The notes: generated from the sequence alone by a model not told the origin. A DNA stretch of 64,000 nt from Streptacidiphilus albus JL83 (GCF_000744705.1 NZ_JQML01000001.1:1302001-1366000); one strand, 5' to 3'. Shown: positions 7,644 to 17,171, counted from the first letter of the stretch. Program-made: numbers and translations.

Positions 7644-8183
7644 CAGCGAGAGCTCGAACTCCAGCACGATCTTGTCGCTGACCAGCACGCCGCCGGTCTC
7701 CAGCGCCGCGTTCCAGCTGATGCCGAAGTCCGCACGGCTGATGGTGTGGGTGCCCTCGAAGCCCAGCCGGTGGTTGCCGAAGGGGTCGGTGGCCGCACCG
7801 TCGTAGGCGAAGTCCAGGGTGACCCGCTGGGTGACGCCGCGGATGGCCAGGTCGCCGGTCAGGAGCACCTTCTCCTCGCCCTTCAGCTCCACCGAGGTCG
7901 AGTGGAAGGTGATCTGCGGGTGGTTGGCGACGTCGAGGAAGTCGTTGGTGCGCAGGTGGCCGTCCCGGTCCGCGTTGCGGGTGTCGACGCTGGCCACCTC
8001 GATCACGACGTTCGCGGAGGACTTGGACGGGTCCTCGGCGTCGACGAACACCGTGCCGACGAACTCGGTGAACGAGCCGCGGACCTTGGTGATCATGGCG
8101 TGACGGGCGACGAAGCCGATCCGGCTGTGGGCCGGGTCGATGGTGTAGTTGCCGGACAGGTCGGGGGTGATGGCGGTCGTCAT
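7629..8183 (-). CDS. YceI-family lipid-binding-like protein
   Basis: 184 residues forming one YceI domain, a lipocalin-like barrel that binds polyisoprenoid-type ligands. The family motif YTIDPAHSRIGFVARHAMI is at the N-terminus, and GVTQRVTLDF and DFGISWN are present. No signal peptide is visible, so it is cytoplasmic, as in many actinobacteria. The ATG at 8183 has GAGGAG seven bases upstream. It is divergent from a MarR gene and shares an operator with it. Confidence 0.9.
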   Translation of the reverse strand: MTTAITPDLSGNYTIDPAHSRIGFVARHAMITKVRGSFTEFVGTVFVDAEDPSKSSANVVIEVASVDTRNADRDGHLRTNDFLDVANHPQITFHSTSVELKGEEKVLLTGDLAIRGVTQRVTLDFAYDGAATDPFGNHRLGFEGTHTISRADFGISWNAALETGGVLVSDKIVLEFELSLIKGA

Positions 8184-8203
8184 TCGGGCTCCTCGGCGAG
8201 AGG

Positions 8204-8224
8204 TAGTTGAATCTTCACCAACTA
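8204..8224. promoter_or_regulatory. MarR-type operator between the YceI and MarR genes
   Basis: TAGTTG (8204-8209) and CAACTA (8219-8224) form an inverted repeat, with an inner TGAA-TC-TTCA. A 21-bp site matching at 17 positions lies upstream of the LLM gene at 42793-42813. Confidence 0.6.
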
Positions 8225-8275
8225 TGCTAGCCGACTTCGATGACACGTCAACCAACATCGCTAGGATCGGTCGTT

Positions 8276-8749
8276 ATGAAAACCAACGACACACCGTGGC
8301 TGGAAGACTCGCAACAGCAGGCGTGGCGGTCGTTCCTGCAGATGACAGCCCGGCTCACGGCCCGGCTCGGACAGGAGCTGCAGGCCGACTCGGAGCTCTC
8401 GCTCGCGGACTTCGACGTCCTGGTGCAGCTGTCGGAGACCGCCGGCGGCCGCGTCCGGGTGCTGGAGCTGGCGTCCGCGCTGCAGTGGGAGAAGAGTCGG
8501 ATGTCGCACCACCTCGCCCGGATGACCGGGCGCGGGCTGATAACCCGCGAGCAGTGCGCGCAGGACCGGCGCGGGGCCTACGCCGTGATCACCGAGGCGG
8601 GCCGGAGCGCGATCGGGGCCGCCGCCCCGCAGCACGTCGCCGCCGTGCGCCGCTACGTCTTCGACGCGCTCACCGCCGAACAGGTCGACGCCCTGGCAGC
8701 GGTCGCCGACCGCGTCCTCGACCGGCTCTCGGCCCCGCCCGAGGGCTGA
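8276..8749 (+). CDS. MarR-family regulator
   Basis: 157 residues with the MarR fold: LELASALQWEKSRMSHHLAR is the DNA-reading helix pair and CAQDRRGAYAVITEAG the wing. The ATG at 8276 has AGGA upstream. It is divergent from the YceI gene and probably represses it and itself; the cysteine in EQCAQDRR close to the wing could sense thiol stress, as in some MarR proteins, but that is inference. Confidence 0.88.
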   Translation: MKTNDTPWLEDSQQQAWRSFLQMTARLTARLGQELQADSELSLADFDVLVQLSETAGGRVRVLELASALQWEKSRMSHHLARMTGRGLITREQCAQDRRGAYAVITEAGRSAIGAAAPQHVAAVRRYVFDALTAEQVDALAAVADRVLDRLSAPPEG

Positions 8750-8788
8750 GGCCGGGAGCCGGACCCGCGCGGTGGCGGGATTGGGCCG

Positions 8789-9430
8789 TCAGTGTCCCCG
8801 GGCGATCCATTCCGCGAGGTGCGGCGCCTCGGCACCGACCGTGGTGGACTCGCCGTGGCCGGTGTGGACCACGGTCTCCGGCGGCAGGGACAGCAACGAG
8901 TCCCGGATGGAGTCGATGATCGTCGGGAAGTGCGAGAAGGAGCGACCGGTCGTTCCCGGGCCGCCCTGGAAGAGGGTGTCGCCGGAGAACAGCGCCCCCA
9001 GTTCCGGCGCATGGAGGCAGACCGCGCCGGGGCTGTGCCCCGGGGTGTGCAGCACGGTCAGCTCCACGCCGGCGACCGCGATCCGCCCGCCGGCCCGCAG
9101 CTCGCCGTCGGGGGCCCGGTCGGGATGGGTCCGCTGCCACAGCGGCAGGTCGTCCGGGTGCAGCAGCACCGGCGCCCCGGTGGCCTCGGCCAACGCCGGG
9201 GCCGCGTCGATGTGGTCGTTGTGGGCGTGGGTGGAGACGATGGCCACCAGCCGCCGCTCCCCCACCGCCGCGGCGATGGCCGCCGCGTCGTGGGCCGCGT
9301 CGATCACCACCACCTCGGCCTCGTCGCCGACCAGCCAGACGTTGTTGTCCACGGCCCAGCTGCCGCCGTCCAGCTCGAAGCTGCCGGAGGTGACCAGGTG
9401 CTCGATCCGCGCGGAACCGGTGCCGGCCAT
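8789..9430 (-). CDS. Metallo-beta-lactamase-fold hydrolase linked to formaldehyde detoxification
   Basis: 213-residue glyoxalase II-like hydrolase with the zinc motif THAHNDHIDAAP, the second ligand in HTPGHSPGAVCL, the Asp in FSGDTLFQGG and the final His in HTGHG. Its ATG overlaps the stop of the mycothiol-dependent dehydrogenase by one base (TGATG at 9428-9432). The same gene order is known at mscR/Rv2260 in mycobacteria, so it likely hydrolyses the S-formylmycothiol-type product, although that activity is inferred from context. Confidence 0.88.
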   Translation of the reverse strand: MAGTGSARIEHLVTSGSFELDGGSWAVDNNVWLVGDEAEVVVIDAAHDAAAIAAAVGERRLVAIVSTHAHNDHIDAAPALAEATGAPVLLHPDDLPLWQRTHPDRAPDGELRAGGRIAVAGVELTVLHTPGHSPGAVCLHAPELGALFSGDTLFQGGPGTTGRSFSHFPTIIDSIRDSLLSLPPETVVHTGHGESTTVGAEAPHLAEWIARGH

Positions 9431-10515
9431 CAGAGGACCACCACCGAACGCAGCACCTCGCCCTTGTTCATCCGGACGAAGGCCTGCTCCACCCCGTCCA
9501 GCGGGATCGTCTCGGAGACGAACGCGTCCAGGTCGAGCCGGCCCTGGAGGTAGAGGTCGATCAGCATCGGGAAGTCCCGGGAGGGCAGGCAGTCGCCGTA
9601 CCAGGAGGACTTGAGCGCGCCGCCGCGCCCGAAGACGTCCAGCAGCGGCAGCTCCAGCGTCATCTCCGGGGTCGGCACGCCGACCAGTACCACCGTCCCG
9701 GCCAGGTCGCGGGCGTAGAAGGCCTGCTTGTAGGTCTCCGGGCGGCCGACCGCCTCGATCACCACGTCGGCGCCATGGCCGCCGGTCAGCGCGCGGACCG
9801 CCTCGACCGGATCCTCGGTGCGGGAGTTGACGCTGTGGGTGGCACCCAGCCGGAGCGCGGTGGCGAGCTTGTCGTCGTCGATGTCCACCGCGATGATCCG
9901 GGCGGCCCCGGCCAGCCGGGAGCCCATGACCGCCGCGTTGCCGACGCCGCCGCAGCCGATGACGGCCACCGTGTCGCCGCGCGAGACATTGCCGGTGTTG
10001 ACGGCCGCGCCCAGGCCCGCCATCACGCCGCAGCCGAGCAGTCCGGCGGCGGCCGGGGAGGCGGCCGGGTCGACCTTGGTGCACTGCCCGGCCGCGACCA
10101 GGGTCTTCTCGGCGAACGCGCCGATGCCCAGGGCCGGCGAGAGCTCGGTGCCGTCCTCCAGCGTCATCCGCTGCTCGGCGTTGTGGGTGTTGAAGCAGTA
10201 CTGGGGCCGCCCGCGCCGACAGGCGCGACACTGGCCGCAGACCGCGCGCCAGTTGAGGATGACGAAGTCGCCCGGCGCGACCTCGGTGACGCCCTCGCCG
10301 ACCGCCTCGACGATCCCGGCGGCCTCGTGGCCGAGCAGGAACGGGAAATCGTCGTTGATCCCGCCCTCGCGGTAGTGCAGGTCGGTGTGGCAGACCCCGC
10401 ACGCCTGGACCTTGACCACGGCCTCGCCGGGCCCGGGGTCGGGGACGATGACGGTCTCGATCCGGACCGGCTCGCCCCTGCCGGGCGCGATCACACCGCG
10501 TACACGCTGGGCCAT
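9430..10515 (-). CDS. mscR: S-(hydroxymethyl)mycothiol dehydrogenase
   Basis: 361-residue zinc alcohol dehydrogenase that oxidises the formaldehyde-mycothiol adduct. Catalytic zinc ligands are in [10 protein letters not shown] and GHEAAG, structural zinc cysteines in [15 protein letters not shown], and the NAD site is [10 protein letters not shown]. Length and pattern match actinobacterial MscR/FadH, and the metallo-hydrolase partner supports it. The ATG at 10515 follows GAGGGAGAAGG; longer in-frame starts read through a tandem repeat and are rejected. General class III-like ADH is the alternative. Confidence 0.88.
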   Translation of the reverse strand: MAQRVRGVIAPGRGEPVRIETVIVPDPGPGEAVVKVQACGVCHTDLHYREGGINDDFPFLLGHEAAGIVEAVGEGVTEVAPGDFVILNWRAVCGQCRACRRGRPQYCFNTHNAEQRMTLEDGTELSPALGIGAFAEKTLVAAGQCTKVDPAASPAAAGLLGCGVMAGLGAAVNTGNVSRGDTVAVIGCGGVGNAAVMGSRLAGAARIIAVDIDDDKLATALRLGATHSVNSRTEDPVEAVRALTGGHGADVVIEAVGRPETYKQAFYARDLAGTVVLVGVPTPEMTLELPLLDVFGRGGALKSSWYGDCLPSRDFPMLIDLYLQGRLDLDAFVSETIPLDGVEQAFVRMNKGEVLRSVVVL

Positions 10516-10535
10516 GGTTGCCTTCTCCCTCTTGG

Positions 10536-10610
10536 TTGCTGGGTGGGTGCTTGCTGGGTGGGTGCTTGCTGGGTGGGTGCTCGCTGGGTGGCTGCTTGCT
10601 GGGGTGGCTG
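10536..10610. repeat. 15-bp tandem repeats upstream of the mycothiol dehydrogenase
   Basis: TTGCTGGGTGGGTGC is repeated at 10536, 10551 and 10566, then in variant form at 10581 and 10596. The array starts 21 bp before the dehydrogenase start codon, probably within its leader. Confidence 0.85.
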
Positions 10611-10753
10611 TGCTGCTGGCTCCGCACCGTGCCCCCGCTCCGGCGCGGCCCGTCGGACGGGAGATCAACACCGTACTCCGGCCGGGTGCCCGGCCGACGG
10701 CGGACGGCGCAGCGCGCTTGACAGTCGATCAACGAGTTGGACAGGGTCGAGCC

Positions 10754-11224
10754 ATGGCAACCCCCGAATTCATCACCACCCTCCGCGCCTCGGCCGGGCA
10801 GCAGCTGCTCTGGCTTCCGGGCGTGAGCGCCGTCGTCTTCAACGAGCAGGGCGAGGTACTGCTGGGCCGACGCGCCGACACCGGCAACTGGGCCGTGCTG
10901 GCCGGCATGCCCGAGCCGGGCGAGCAGCCGGCCGAGGCGGCGGTCCGCGAGGTGCTGGAGGAGACCGGCGTCCACTGCGTGGTGGAGCGGGTGGTGTCGG
11001 TGGATGCCCAGCCGGCGATCGTCTACCCGAACGGCGACCGGTGCCAGTTCATGGACATCACGCTGCGCTGCCGCGCGGTCGGCGGCGAGGCCCGGGTGAA
11101 CGACGACGAGTCGCTGGAGGTGGGCTGGTTCCCGCCGACCGCGCTGCCCGAGCTGTCGACCCGCTCGCTCGACCGGATCGCGCGGGCCCAGGGCGAGGAG
11201 CCCACCTGGTTCGCCGCGCCGTAG
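10754..11224 (+). CDS. Nudix hydrolase
   Basis: 156 residues with a perfect Nudix box, from GMPEPGE to REVLEETGV (Gx5Ex7REUxEExGU). These enzymes cleave nucleoside diphosphates linked to another moiety, using Mg2+ held by the box glutamates. The C-terminal half (RCQFMDITLRCRAVGG) is typical of actinobacterial ADP-sugar or 8-oxo-dGTP type Nudix proteins, but the substrate cannot be read from sequence. The ATG at 10754 is preferred; upstream in-frame codons cross non-coding DNA. Confidence 0.9.
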   Translation: MATPEFITTLRASAGQQLLWLPGVSAVVFNEQGEVLLGRRADTGNWAVLAGMPEPGEQPAEAAVREVLEETGVHCVVERVVSVDAQPAIVYPNGDRCQFMDITLRCRAVGGEARVNDDESLEVGWFPPTALPELSTRSLDRIARAQGEEPTWFAAP

Positions 11225-11325
11225 CGGAAGCCGTGCCGTAGCGGACGCCGCGGCGCAGCGGACGCCGTGCCGCAGGGGCGACGGGATTCGCCGCGCCACT
11301 TCCGCTCTCCGGTCGCCCGTGCTAC

Positions 11326-11354
11326 TGCTGACATCATCTGACACACCGTCAGCA
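11326..11354 (+). promoter_or_regulatory. Inverted repeat before the LLM oxidoreductase
   Basis: TGCTGAC (11326-11332) and GTCAGCA (11348-11354) form a 7-bp inverted repeat with a 15-bp spacer, 18 bp before the start codon. It could be a repressor site or a leader stem. Confidence 0.4.
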
Positions 11355-11371
11355 ATGGAGGTGGTGCTCCC

Positions 11372-12364
11372 ATGACCGTGACGACGCTGCGGTTCAACCA
11401 GGTGACCCCGGGGCTGGACCGGCACGAGGTCGCCGCCCGCTACCGGGCCACCGTGGAGATGGCCGGCTACGCCGACCGCGAGGGCTTCGACCTGATCAGC
11501 CTGGAGGAGCACCACGGTGCCGACGACGGCTGGAGCCCCTCGCCGCTGTCCACCGCCGGAGCGATCTTCGGGGCCACCCAGCGGATCGGCGTGATGCTCT
11601 GCGCGATCCTCACCCCGCTCTACGAGCCGCTGCGGCTGGCCGAGGACGTCGCCGTGCTCGACCACCTCAGCGGTGGCCGGCTCAGCCTGGTCGCCGGCCT
11701 CGGCTACCGCCCGGAGGAGTACGCGGCGCTGGGGCGGGACTGGGCACAGCGCGGCCGGCTCCAGGACGAGGTGCTGAGCACCCTGCTGGCCGCGTGGACC
11801 GGCGAGCCGTTCGAGTACCGGGGCCGGACGGTGCGGGTGACGCCGCGACCGCTGACCGACCCGCATCCCACGCTGATGATCGGCGGCTCCTCCCGGGTCG
11901 CGGTGCGGCGCGCGGTCCGGCTCGGGCTGCCCTTCATGACCGCCGCCCACCTGCCGGAGCTGGCCGAGTACTACGACCGGCTGGCCGCCGAGGCCGGGCT
12001 GGCCGGCGGGTACGCGCTGCTCCCGCAGAAACTGACCCGGATGGTCCACTGCACCGAGGACCCGGACCGGGCCTGGGCCCGCTACGGCAGCCACTTCCTG
12101 CACGAGGCCGCGACCTACCGGGGCTGGCAGACCGAGGACATCACCTCGGCCCTCCGCTCGACGGCGCTGACGCCGGAGCAGCTGCGGGCGGAGGGGATCT
12201 ACTGCTGCCTGACCCCGGCGGAGTGCGTGGAGATCGCCCGCGCCGGGGGCCCGTTCGACAGCATCACCCTGCATCCGCTCTGCGGCGGGATACCGGTCGA
12301 CGCCGGCTGGGAGAGCCTGCGGCTCTTCGGCGAGCAGGTCCTCCCTCAGCTCGCCACGCTCTGA
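11372..12364 (+). CDS. LLM-class (luciferase-like) flavin-dependent oxidoreductase
   Basis: 330-residue TIM-barrel protein of the bacterial luciferase/F420 superfamily. Family marks are ISLEEHHGADDGWSPSP near residue 45, ILTPLYEPLRLAEDVAVLD and LSLVAGLGYRPEEYAALG. It likely uses FMNH2 or F420H2; the cofactor cannot be settled here. A strong GGAGG lies just before the ATG. No reductase partner is adjacent, unlike the LLM gene at 41641. Confidence 0.88.
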   Translation: MTVTTLRFNQVTPGLDRHEVAARYRATVEMAGYADREGFDLISLEEHHGADDGWSPSPLSTAGAIFGATQRIGVMLCAILTPLYEPLRLAEDVAVLDHLSGGRLSLVAGLGYRPEEYAALGRDWAQRGRLQDEVLSTLLAAWTGEPFEYRGRTVRVTPRPLTDPHPTLMIGGSSRVAVRRAVRLGLPFMTAAHLPELAEYYDRLAAEAGLAGGYALLPQKLTRMVHCTEDPDRAWARYGSHFLHEAATYRGWQTEDITSALRSTALTPEQLRAEGIYCCLTPAECVEIARAGGPFDSITLHPLCGGIPVDAGWESLRLFGEQVLPQLATL

Positions 12365-12368
12365 CCGA

Positions 12369-12400
12369 CCGGGTCGGCGCCGGCGCCGGCGCCGACCCGG
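12369..12400. terminator. Perfect 32-bp palindrome between convergent genes
   Basis: The sequence from 12369 to 12400 equals its own reverse complement (arms CCGGGTCGGCGCC and GGCGCCGACCCGG). It starts 4 bp after the LLM stop and ends 4 bp before the permease stop, so it can terminate both transcripts. Confidence 0.8.
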
Positions 12401-13230
12401 CAGCTCACTTGGCCAGCCGGCCCAGCAGCGAGGAGGCCGCCAGGATGCCCGCCAGCGCGGCGACCACCAGCACGGTGAAGTCCGTGCCGAGGTGCGAGGG
12501 CGTGCCCAGCAGCAGCCCGCGCAGCGCGTCGACCTGGTAGCTGAGCGGGTTGCACTTGCTGATCGCCTGCAGCCATCCCGGCATCACGCTGACCGGGTAG
12601 AGCGCGCTGGAGCTGAAGAACAGCGGCATGGTGATGGCCTGGCCGATGCCCATCAGCCGGTCGCGGGTGAGCACGATCCCGGCGATGGTCATCGACAGGC
12701 AGGAGAAGAACGCCCCGCCGAGGATGACGACCACCGCCACGCCGATCAGCTTGAGCGGGTTCCAGGTCAGGCCGACGCCGAGGAGCGCGGCGATGACGAC
12801 CACCACCAGCGCCTGGATCACCGCCTTCACCCCGGCCGCGAAGGCCTTGCCGGTGACCAGCGCGGCCCGGGGGGTGGGGGTGACCAGCAGCTTGGTGAGA
12901 ACGCCGGCGTCCCGCTCCCAGATGATCATGATGCCGTAGAAGATGGCGATGAACATCGCCGACTGGGCGATGATGCCCGGCGCCAGGAAGTCCAGGTAGG
13001 GAATGCCGCCGGTGGGGATGGCGTGCAGCCGGGTGAAGGTCTCGCCGTAGATCAGCAGCCACAGGGCGGGCTGGATCGCCCGGGTGTAGAGCTCGGTGCG
13101 GTCGTGGCGCAGCTTCTGCAGCTCCACGATGCACATCGCGCCGACCCGGGCCGGGACGACGGTCCAGCCGGTCCGCGCGCGGGGCGGGGAGAGCAGCAGG
13201 TCGAGCGGTCGCCCGTGCTCGGCCCCCGCG

Positions 13231-14138
<908 letters not shown>

Positions 14139-14142
<4 letters not shown>

Positions 14143-14594
14143 GGCCCCTCCAGGTCCTCGTGCAGGCCTTGGGCGAGCCTGCGCAGCGCGGGCACCGAGG
14201 CGGCGAGCGCCGCCCGGTCCTCGTGGTCGAGCGCCGCGACCTGGTTGCGCACCAGGTCGGTCCGGCGCGCGTCCCAGTCGAGCAGCCGTTCCACCGCTGC
14301 GGGCGTCACCGTGAGGTGCACGGCCCGCCGGTCCTCGGCGGCGGTCCGCCGCTCCAGCAGCCCGACCGCGACCAGCTGGTTGACCAGGGTGGACACCGAG
14401 TTGCCGGCCAGGTGCAGCTCCTTGGCGGCGGCGGACACCCCGATGCCGGGGTTGGCGCGGACGAGTCGGATCAGCCCGATCTGCGCCCCGCGCAGCCTCA
14501 GGTCGCCCTCCCCCTGCTGCGAGCGGCGGACGATCAGTCGCTGGATACCGACCAGCAACTCGGCAAAGTCCTCTGGCACTTCAGCCTCGGTCAT
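14139..14594 (-). CDS. MarR-family regulator of the ABC exporter
   Basis: 151 residues with the MarR winged helix (AAKELHLAGNSVSTLVNQLV) and wing (RTAAEDRRAVHLTVTPA). It is the first gene of a three-gene operon with the ABC ATPase and permease, so it probably represses its own operon through the palindrome at 14604-14624 and responds to the pump's substrate. Confidence 0.9.
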
Positions 14595-14603
14595 ACAGTC
14601 ATT

Positions 14604-14624
14604 TTAGCTCCTGAGTAGAGCTAA
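14604..14624 (-). promoter_or_regulatory. Operator of the MarR-ABC operon
   Basis: TTAGCTC-CTGAGTA-GAGCTAA is a perfect 7-bp inverted repeat with a 7-bp spacer, ten bases upstream of the MarR start codon. Confidence 0.65.
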
Positions 14625-14646
14625 CTTCCAGGGGGCCGGAAAAGAA

Positions 14647-14686
14647 CCGCGCCGGACCCCTGAGTCATCAGGGATCCGGCGCGGTG
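14647..14686 (-). terminator. Chitinase terminator
   Basis: ACCGCGCCGGA (14647-14657) pairs with TCCGGCGCGGT (14676-14686), and inner CCCTGA/TCAGGG arms extend the stem. On the minus strand the hairpin is followed by TTCTTTTCC, so it terminates leftward transcription from the chitinase gene. The gap 14690-14843 also carries a direct repeat (GTTCGACCCGCCGGCCTC, twice) running into the chitinase stop codon. Confidence 0.75.
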
Positions 14687-14843
14687 CCACAGTTGGAGAG
14701 CCGCGGTTCGGAAAGACGCAGTTGGGCGAACCGCCGTTGGTCCGGTCCGATCCCGGAACCGCTCGCACCGGGATCAGACCGGGTTCAGGTCCGCGCGGTG
14801 CGCGGAGTCGTTCGACCCGCCGGCCTCGTTCGACCCGCCGGCC

Positions 14844-16193
14844 TCAGTGGCCGAGGCTCTTGCCCAGCGCGGCGGTCAGCGCGCCGTTCGAGGTGTCGCC
14901 GTCGAGCGACCACACCATCGTTCCGCGCAGGCCCAGCGCGTTGATGTAGGCCCCCTTGACCGCCACCGAGAGCGGGCTGTCATAGGTGTAGAAGGTTCCG
15001 GTCGCCGCGTCGTACTTGTACGGCGCGTCCGACAGCGGGTCGAAGTAGGTCTTGCCGGGGGCGGCCACCACCGTGTTGTAGTTCGGCGTCCCGCCGCCGG
15101 CGGTCGCGGTCTGGAACAGCCCGTCGCCGTTCGGCCCGGGAGCGACCCCGGTCCACTCGTGCGCGTAGTAGGGGATGGAGAGCGAGATCTGCGACGGGCG
15201 CACCCCCTGGGACTCGTAGTACTGCACCGCCTGGTTGACACTGAACCTGTTGTTCGCCGGGTTCGGGTCGCGCGGGTCGGTGAACAGCGCGGACGCGAAG
15301 TCGGTCGGACCGGCCGGCTCCCAACTGCCGTGGTAGTCGAAGGTCATGACGTTGAACCAGTCCACCACCTTGGCCACCTGCTTGAGCTGCAGCTGCGCCG
15401 CGAAGACCGGGTTGGCCGAGGTGTTGGCGGTCAGCAGGTAGTGCGAGTCCCCCGTGCCGCTCGCACTGGCCGCGTCCAGCTGGGTGCGGAACTCCTGCAT
15501 CAGCGCGGTGTAGTCGGGGGTGTCCTGCGCGCCGTAGGGGTTGCCGTTGCCGGGCTCGCCCGGGTACTCCCAGTCGACCGCGAAGCCGTCGAAGATCCCC
15601 GCCGCCGCGCCGGCCGGAAGGCCGGGCAGGTCGCCCTTGATGTACTGGTCGATGCAGGAGGCGACGAACTTCTGCCGTCCGGCGGCGGTGGAGGCCAGCT
15701 GGGAGAACTGGCTCGACCAGGCCCAGCCGCCGATCGACATCACGATCTTCAGCTTGGGGTAGGCCGCCTTGAGCTCGCGCAGCTGGTTGAAGTTGCCCAG
15801 CAGCGTCTGCCCGGCCGCGTCGGCCTGCCCGTTCACCGACTCGCTCGCCGCGAACGGCCGCTGGTAGTCGGCCCAGCTGTCACCGCTGGAGCAGGTGCCG
15901 TCGGGCGCGATGTCGCTGAAGGCGTAGTCGAGTTCGGTGAGGTGGTTGATCTCGCCGGTGGTGATCAGGTTCTTCTCCAGGAAGCCGGAGTAGATGCCCC
16001 ACTGGGTGAAGTAGCCGACGAGCTGCTTCTCCTGCTGGCTGCCACTGGCCGCCGGGGCAGGCCTGGCCTGGGCCTGCGCGCTTCCGGGCAGCGCCGCCAG
16101 CAGCGCGACGGCGCAGCCGGCCGAGGTGGCGGCGGCGAGCAGCCGCCGGGGACGGCGGCGACCGGACGAACCGGTGGAGGACGGTGCGGACAT
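14844..16193 (-). CDS. Secreted GH18 chitinase-like hydrolase
   Basis: 449 residues with a signal peptide (RRRPRRLLAAATSAGCAV then hydrophobic core, cleavage near AQA-QA) and one GH18 barrel: LVGYFTQWGIYSG, KIVMSIGGWAWSSQFS, the catalytic strand DGFAVDWEYPG and WFNVMTFDYHG. The DxxDxDxE motif has Ala where the first Asp of the DxDxE core is usual; the acid Glu and neighbouring Asp are present. No carbohydrate-binding module is seen. Two dre-like DasR boxes lie upstream. Confidence 0.9.
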   Translation of the reverse strand: MSAPSSTGSSGRRRPRRLLAAATSAGCAVALLAALPGSAQAQARPAPAASGSQQEKQLVGYFTQWGIYSGFLEKNLITTGEINHLTELDYAFSDIAPDGTCSSGDSWADYQRPFAASESVNGQADAAGQTLLGNFNQLRELKAAYPKLKIVMSIGGWAWSSQFSQLASTAAGRQKFVASCIDQYIKGDLPGLPAGAAAGIFDGFAVDWEYPGEPGNGNPYGAQDTPDYTALMQEFRTQLDAASASGTGDSHYLLTANTSANPVFAAQLQLKQVAKVVDWFNVMTFDYHGSWEPAGPTDFASALFTDPRDPNPANNRFSVNQAVQYYESQGVRPSQISLSIPYYAHEWTGVAPGPNGDGLFQTATAGGGTPNYNTVVAAPGKTYFDPLSDAPYKYDAATGTFYTYDSPLSVAVKGAYINALGLRGTMVWSLDGDTSNGALTAALGKSLGH

Positions 16194-16294
16194 GGGCTCT
16201 CCTCAACAAGTGCCGTGGGGGGCATGGGGGAAGGGCGGATACATCGCACACAGGGGCACGTCGGAGACTGTGCCGCCCCCCGACGTCGCACCAA

Positions 16295-16332
16295 CATGGT
16301 ATAGACCACGTGAGGGCTAGGTATAGTCCATG
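16295..16332 (-). promoter_or_regulatory. Two DasR-like (dre) boxes upstream of the chitinase
   Basis: TGGTATAGACCA (16297-16308) and AGGTATAGTCCA (16319-16330) are direct repeats 22 bp apart, both close to the TGGTCTAGACCA core bound by DasR and found at Streptomyces chitinase promoters. The binding claim is by similarity. Confidence 0.65.
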
Positions 16333-16418
16333 TGATCGTGCGGGGTCAATGCTCCGTCAGTTGCACGGCGCCGGAATGGAGTCGGCCGAAAGCGTCCATC
16401 GCGGTGATAATCGCCAGC

Positions 16419-17171
16419 ATGGACGAAATCATGGACTGGACGGCGCTGGAGGCGATCGACCAGCTCTGCGCCCGGGTGTACATCGGCCTGCGCGACGACC
16501 GGCTCCGCAGCGACGACGTGGTGGAGCTGGCCTGCCTGCTGCTCGACTGGGGGCGCTACGAGCCGGCCGTCGAGGAGGTGGTGGCCCGCCGCCCGGAGGA
16601 GATCGGTCCGCAGCGGCTGCGCGAGCTGGCCGAGCAGCTCCTGGAGGGCACCGCCTTCCTGCCGGACTTCCGGCTCGCCCCGGAACGCCTCGTCCTGCTG
16701 GAACAGGCCCTGGGCACGGTGGCGGCCGACCTGCCGCCCTCCTGGTCCGGCAGCACCGCGCGGCTGGTTCCGATGTCGGACTCCTCCCCGCTCGACTACA
16801 AGGTCGAGCTCACCGGTGGCCGGATGCACGGCAACGGCCTGCGCACCGTCGACGCCGAGGACCTCACCTCCGCGCTCATCGCCGTCGCGGACCACGTCCA
16901 GGAGGGAGTGATGGAGTTCGACTGGCGGGTCTGGCCCGTCTGCCCGGTCCACCACCTCGGCCTGCACCCCGTCGCGGACGGCGGGACCGCCGTCTGGCAG
17001 TGCCGCCTGGGCCCGCACGCCGTCGCCGCCGTCGGCAGCCTGCCGCCCGCCGCCAGGCACGACGACGGCCCCCGTGCACGAGGCGGTCGGGAGGACCGCC
17101 ACGCGCGGCGGGGGCCGTCGTCGGGAACCGGCGGACAGCGGGGTCAGTCGCTGCCGACGCCGTTGGAGTAG
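16419..17171 (+). CDS. Uncharacterised actinobacterial protein with Cys/His-bearing C-terminus
   Basis: About 250 residues from the ATG at 16419; I do not recognise the family with certainty. The N-terminal 90 residues are helical and acidic (DDVVELACLLLDWGRYEPAV). The C-terminal segment WPVCPVHHLGLHP then VWQCRLGPHAVAAVG has a C-x2-H and later Cys that could bind zinc. After VAAVGSLPP the frame runs through a 15-bp-stem terminator and ends inside the convergent gene, so the natural C-terminus is probably near 17055 and the last 35 to 40 codons may reflect a lost stop. Confidence 0.65.
   Translation: MDEIMDWTALEAIDQLCARVYIGLRDDRLRSDDVVELACLLLDWGRYEPAVEEVVARRPEEIGPQRLRELAEQLLEGTAFLPDFRLAPERLVLLEQALGTVAADLPPSWSGSTARLVPMSDSSPLDYKVELTGGRMHGNGLRTVDAEDLTSALIAVADHVQEGVMEFDWRVWPVCPVHHLGLHPVADGGTAVWQCRLGPHAVAAVGSLPPAARHDDGPRARGGREDRHARRGPSSGTGGQRGQSLPTPLE
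17060..17123. terminator. Large bidirectional terminator hairpin inside an open frame
   Basis: CGACGACGGCCCCCG (17060-17074) pairs perfectly with CGGGGGCCGTCGTCG (17109-17123), and GGCGGTC/GACCGCC forms an inner stem. It lies within the 3' part of the rightward frame ending at 17171 and just beyond the stop of the leftward gene at 17144. Confidence 0.8.

Noticed and set aside
8789-12274. A leftward frame of more than 1100 codons continuing upstream of the metallo-hydrolase
   Set aside because: It is open only because of high GC; past 9430 it reads antisense or out of frame to the dehydrogenase, Nudix and LLM genes and contains no recognisable domain.
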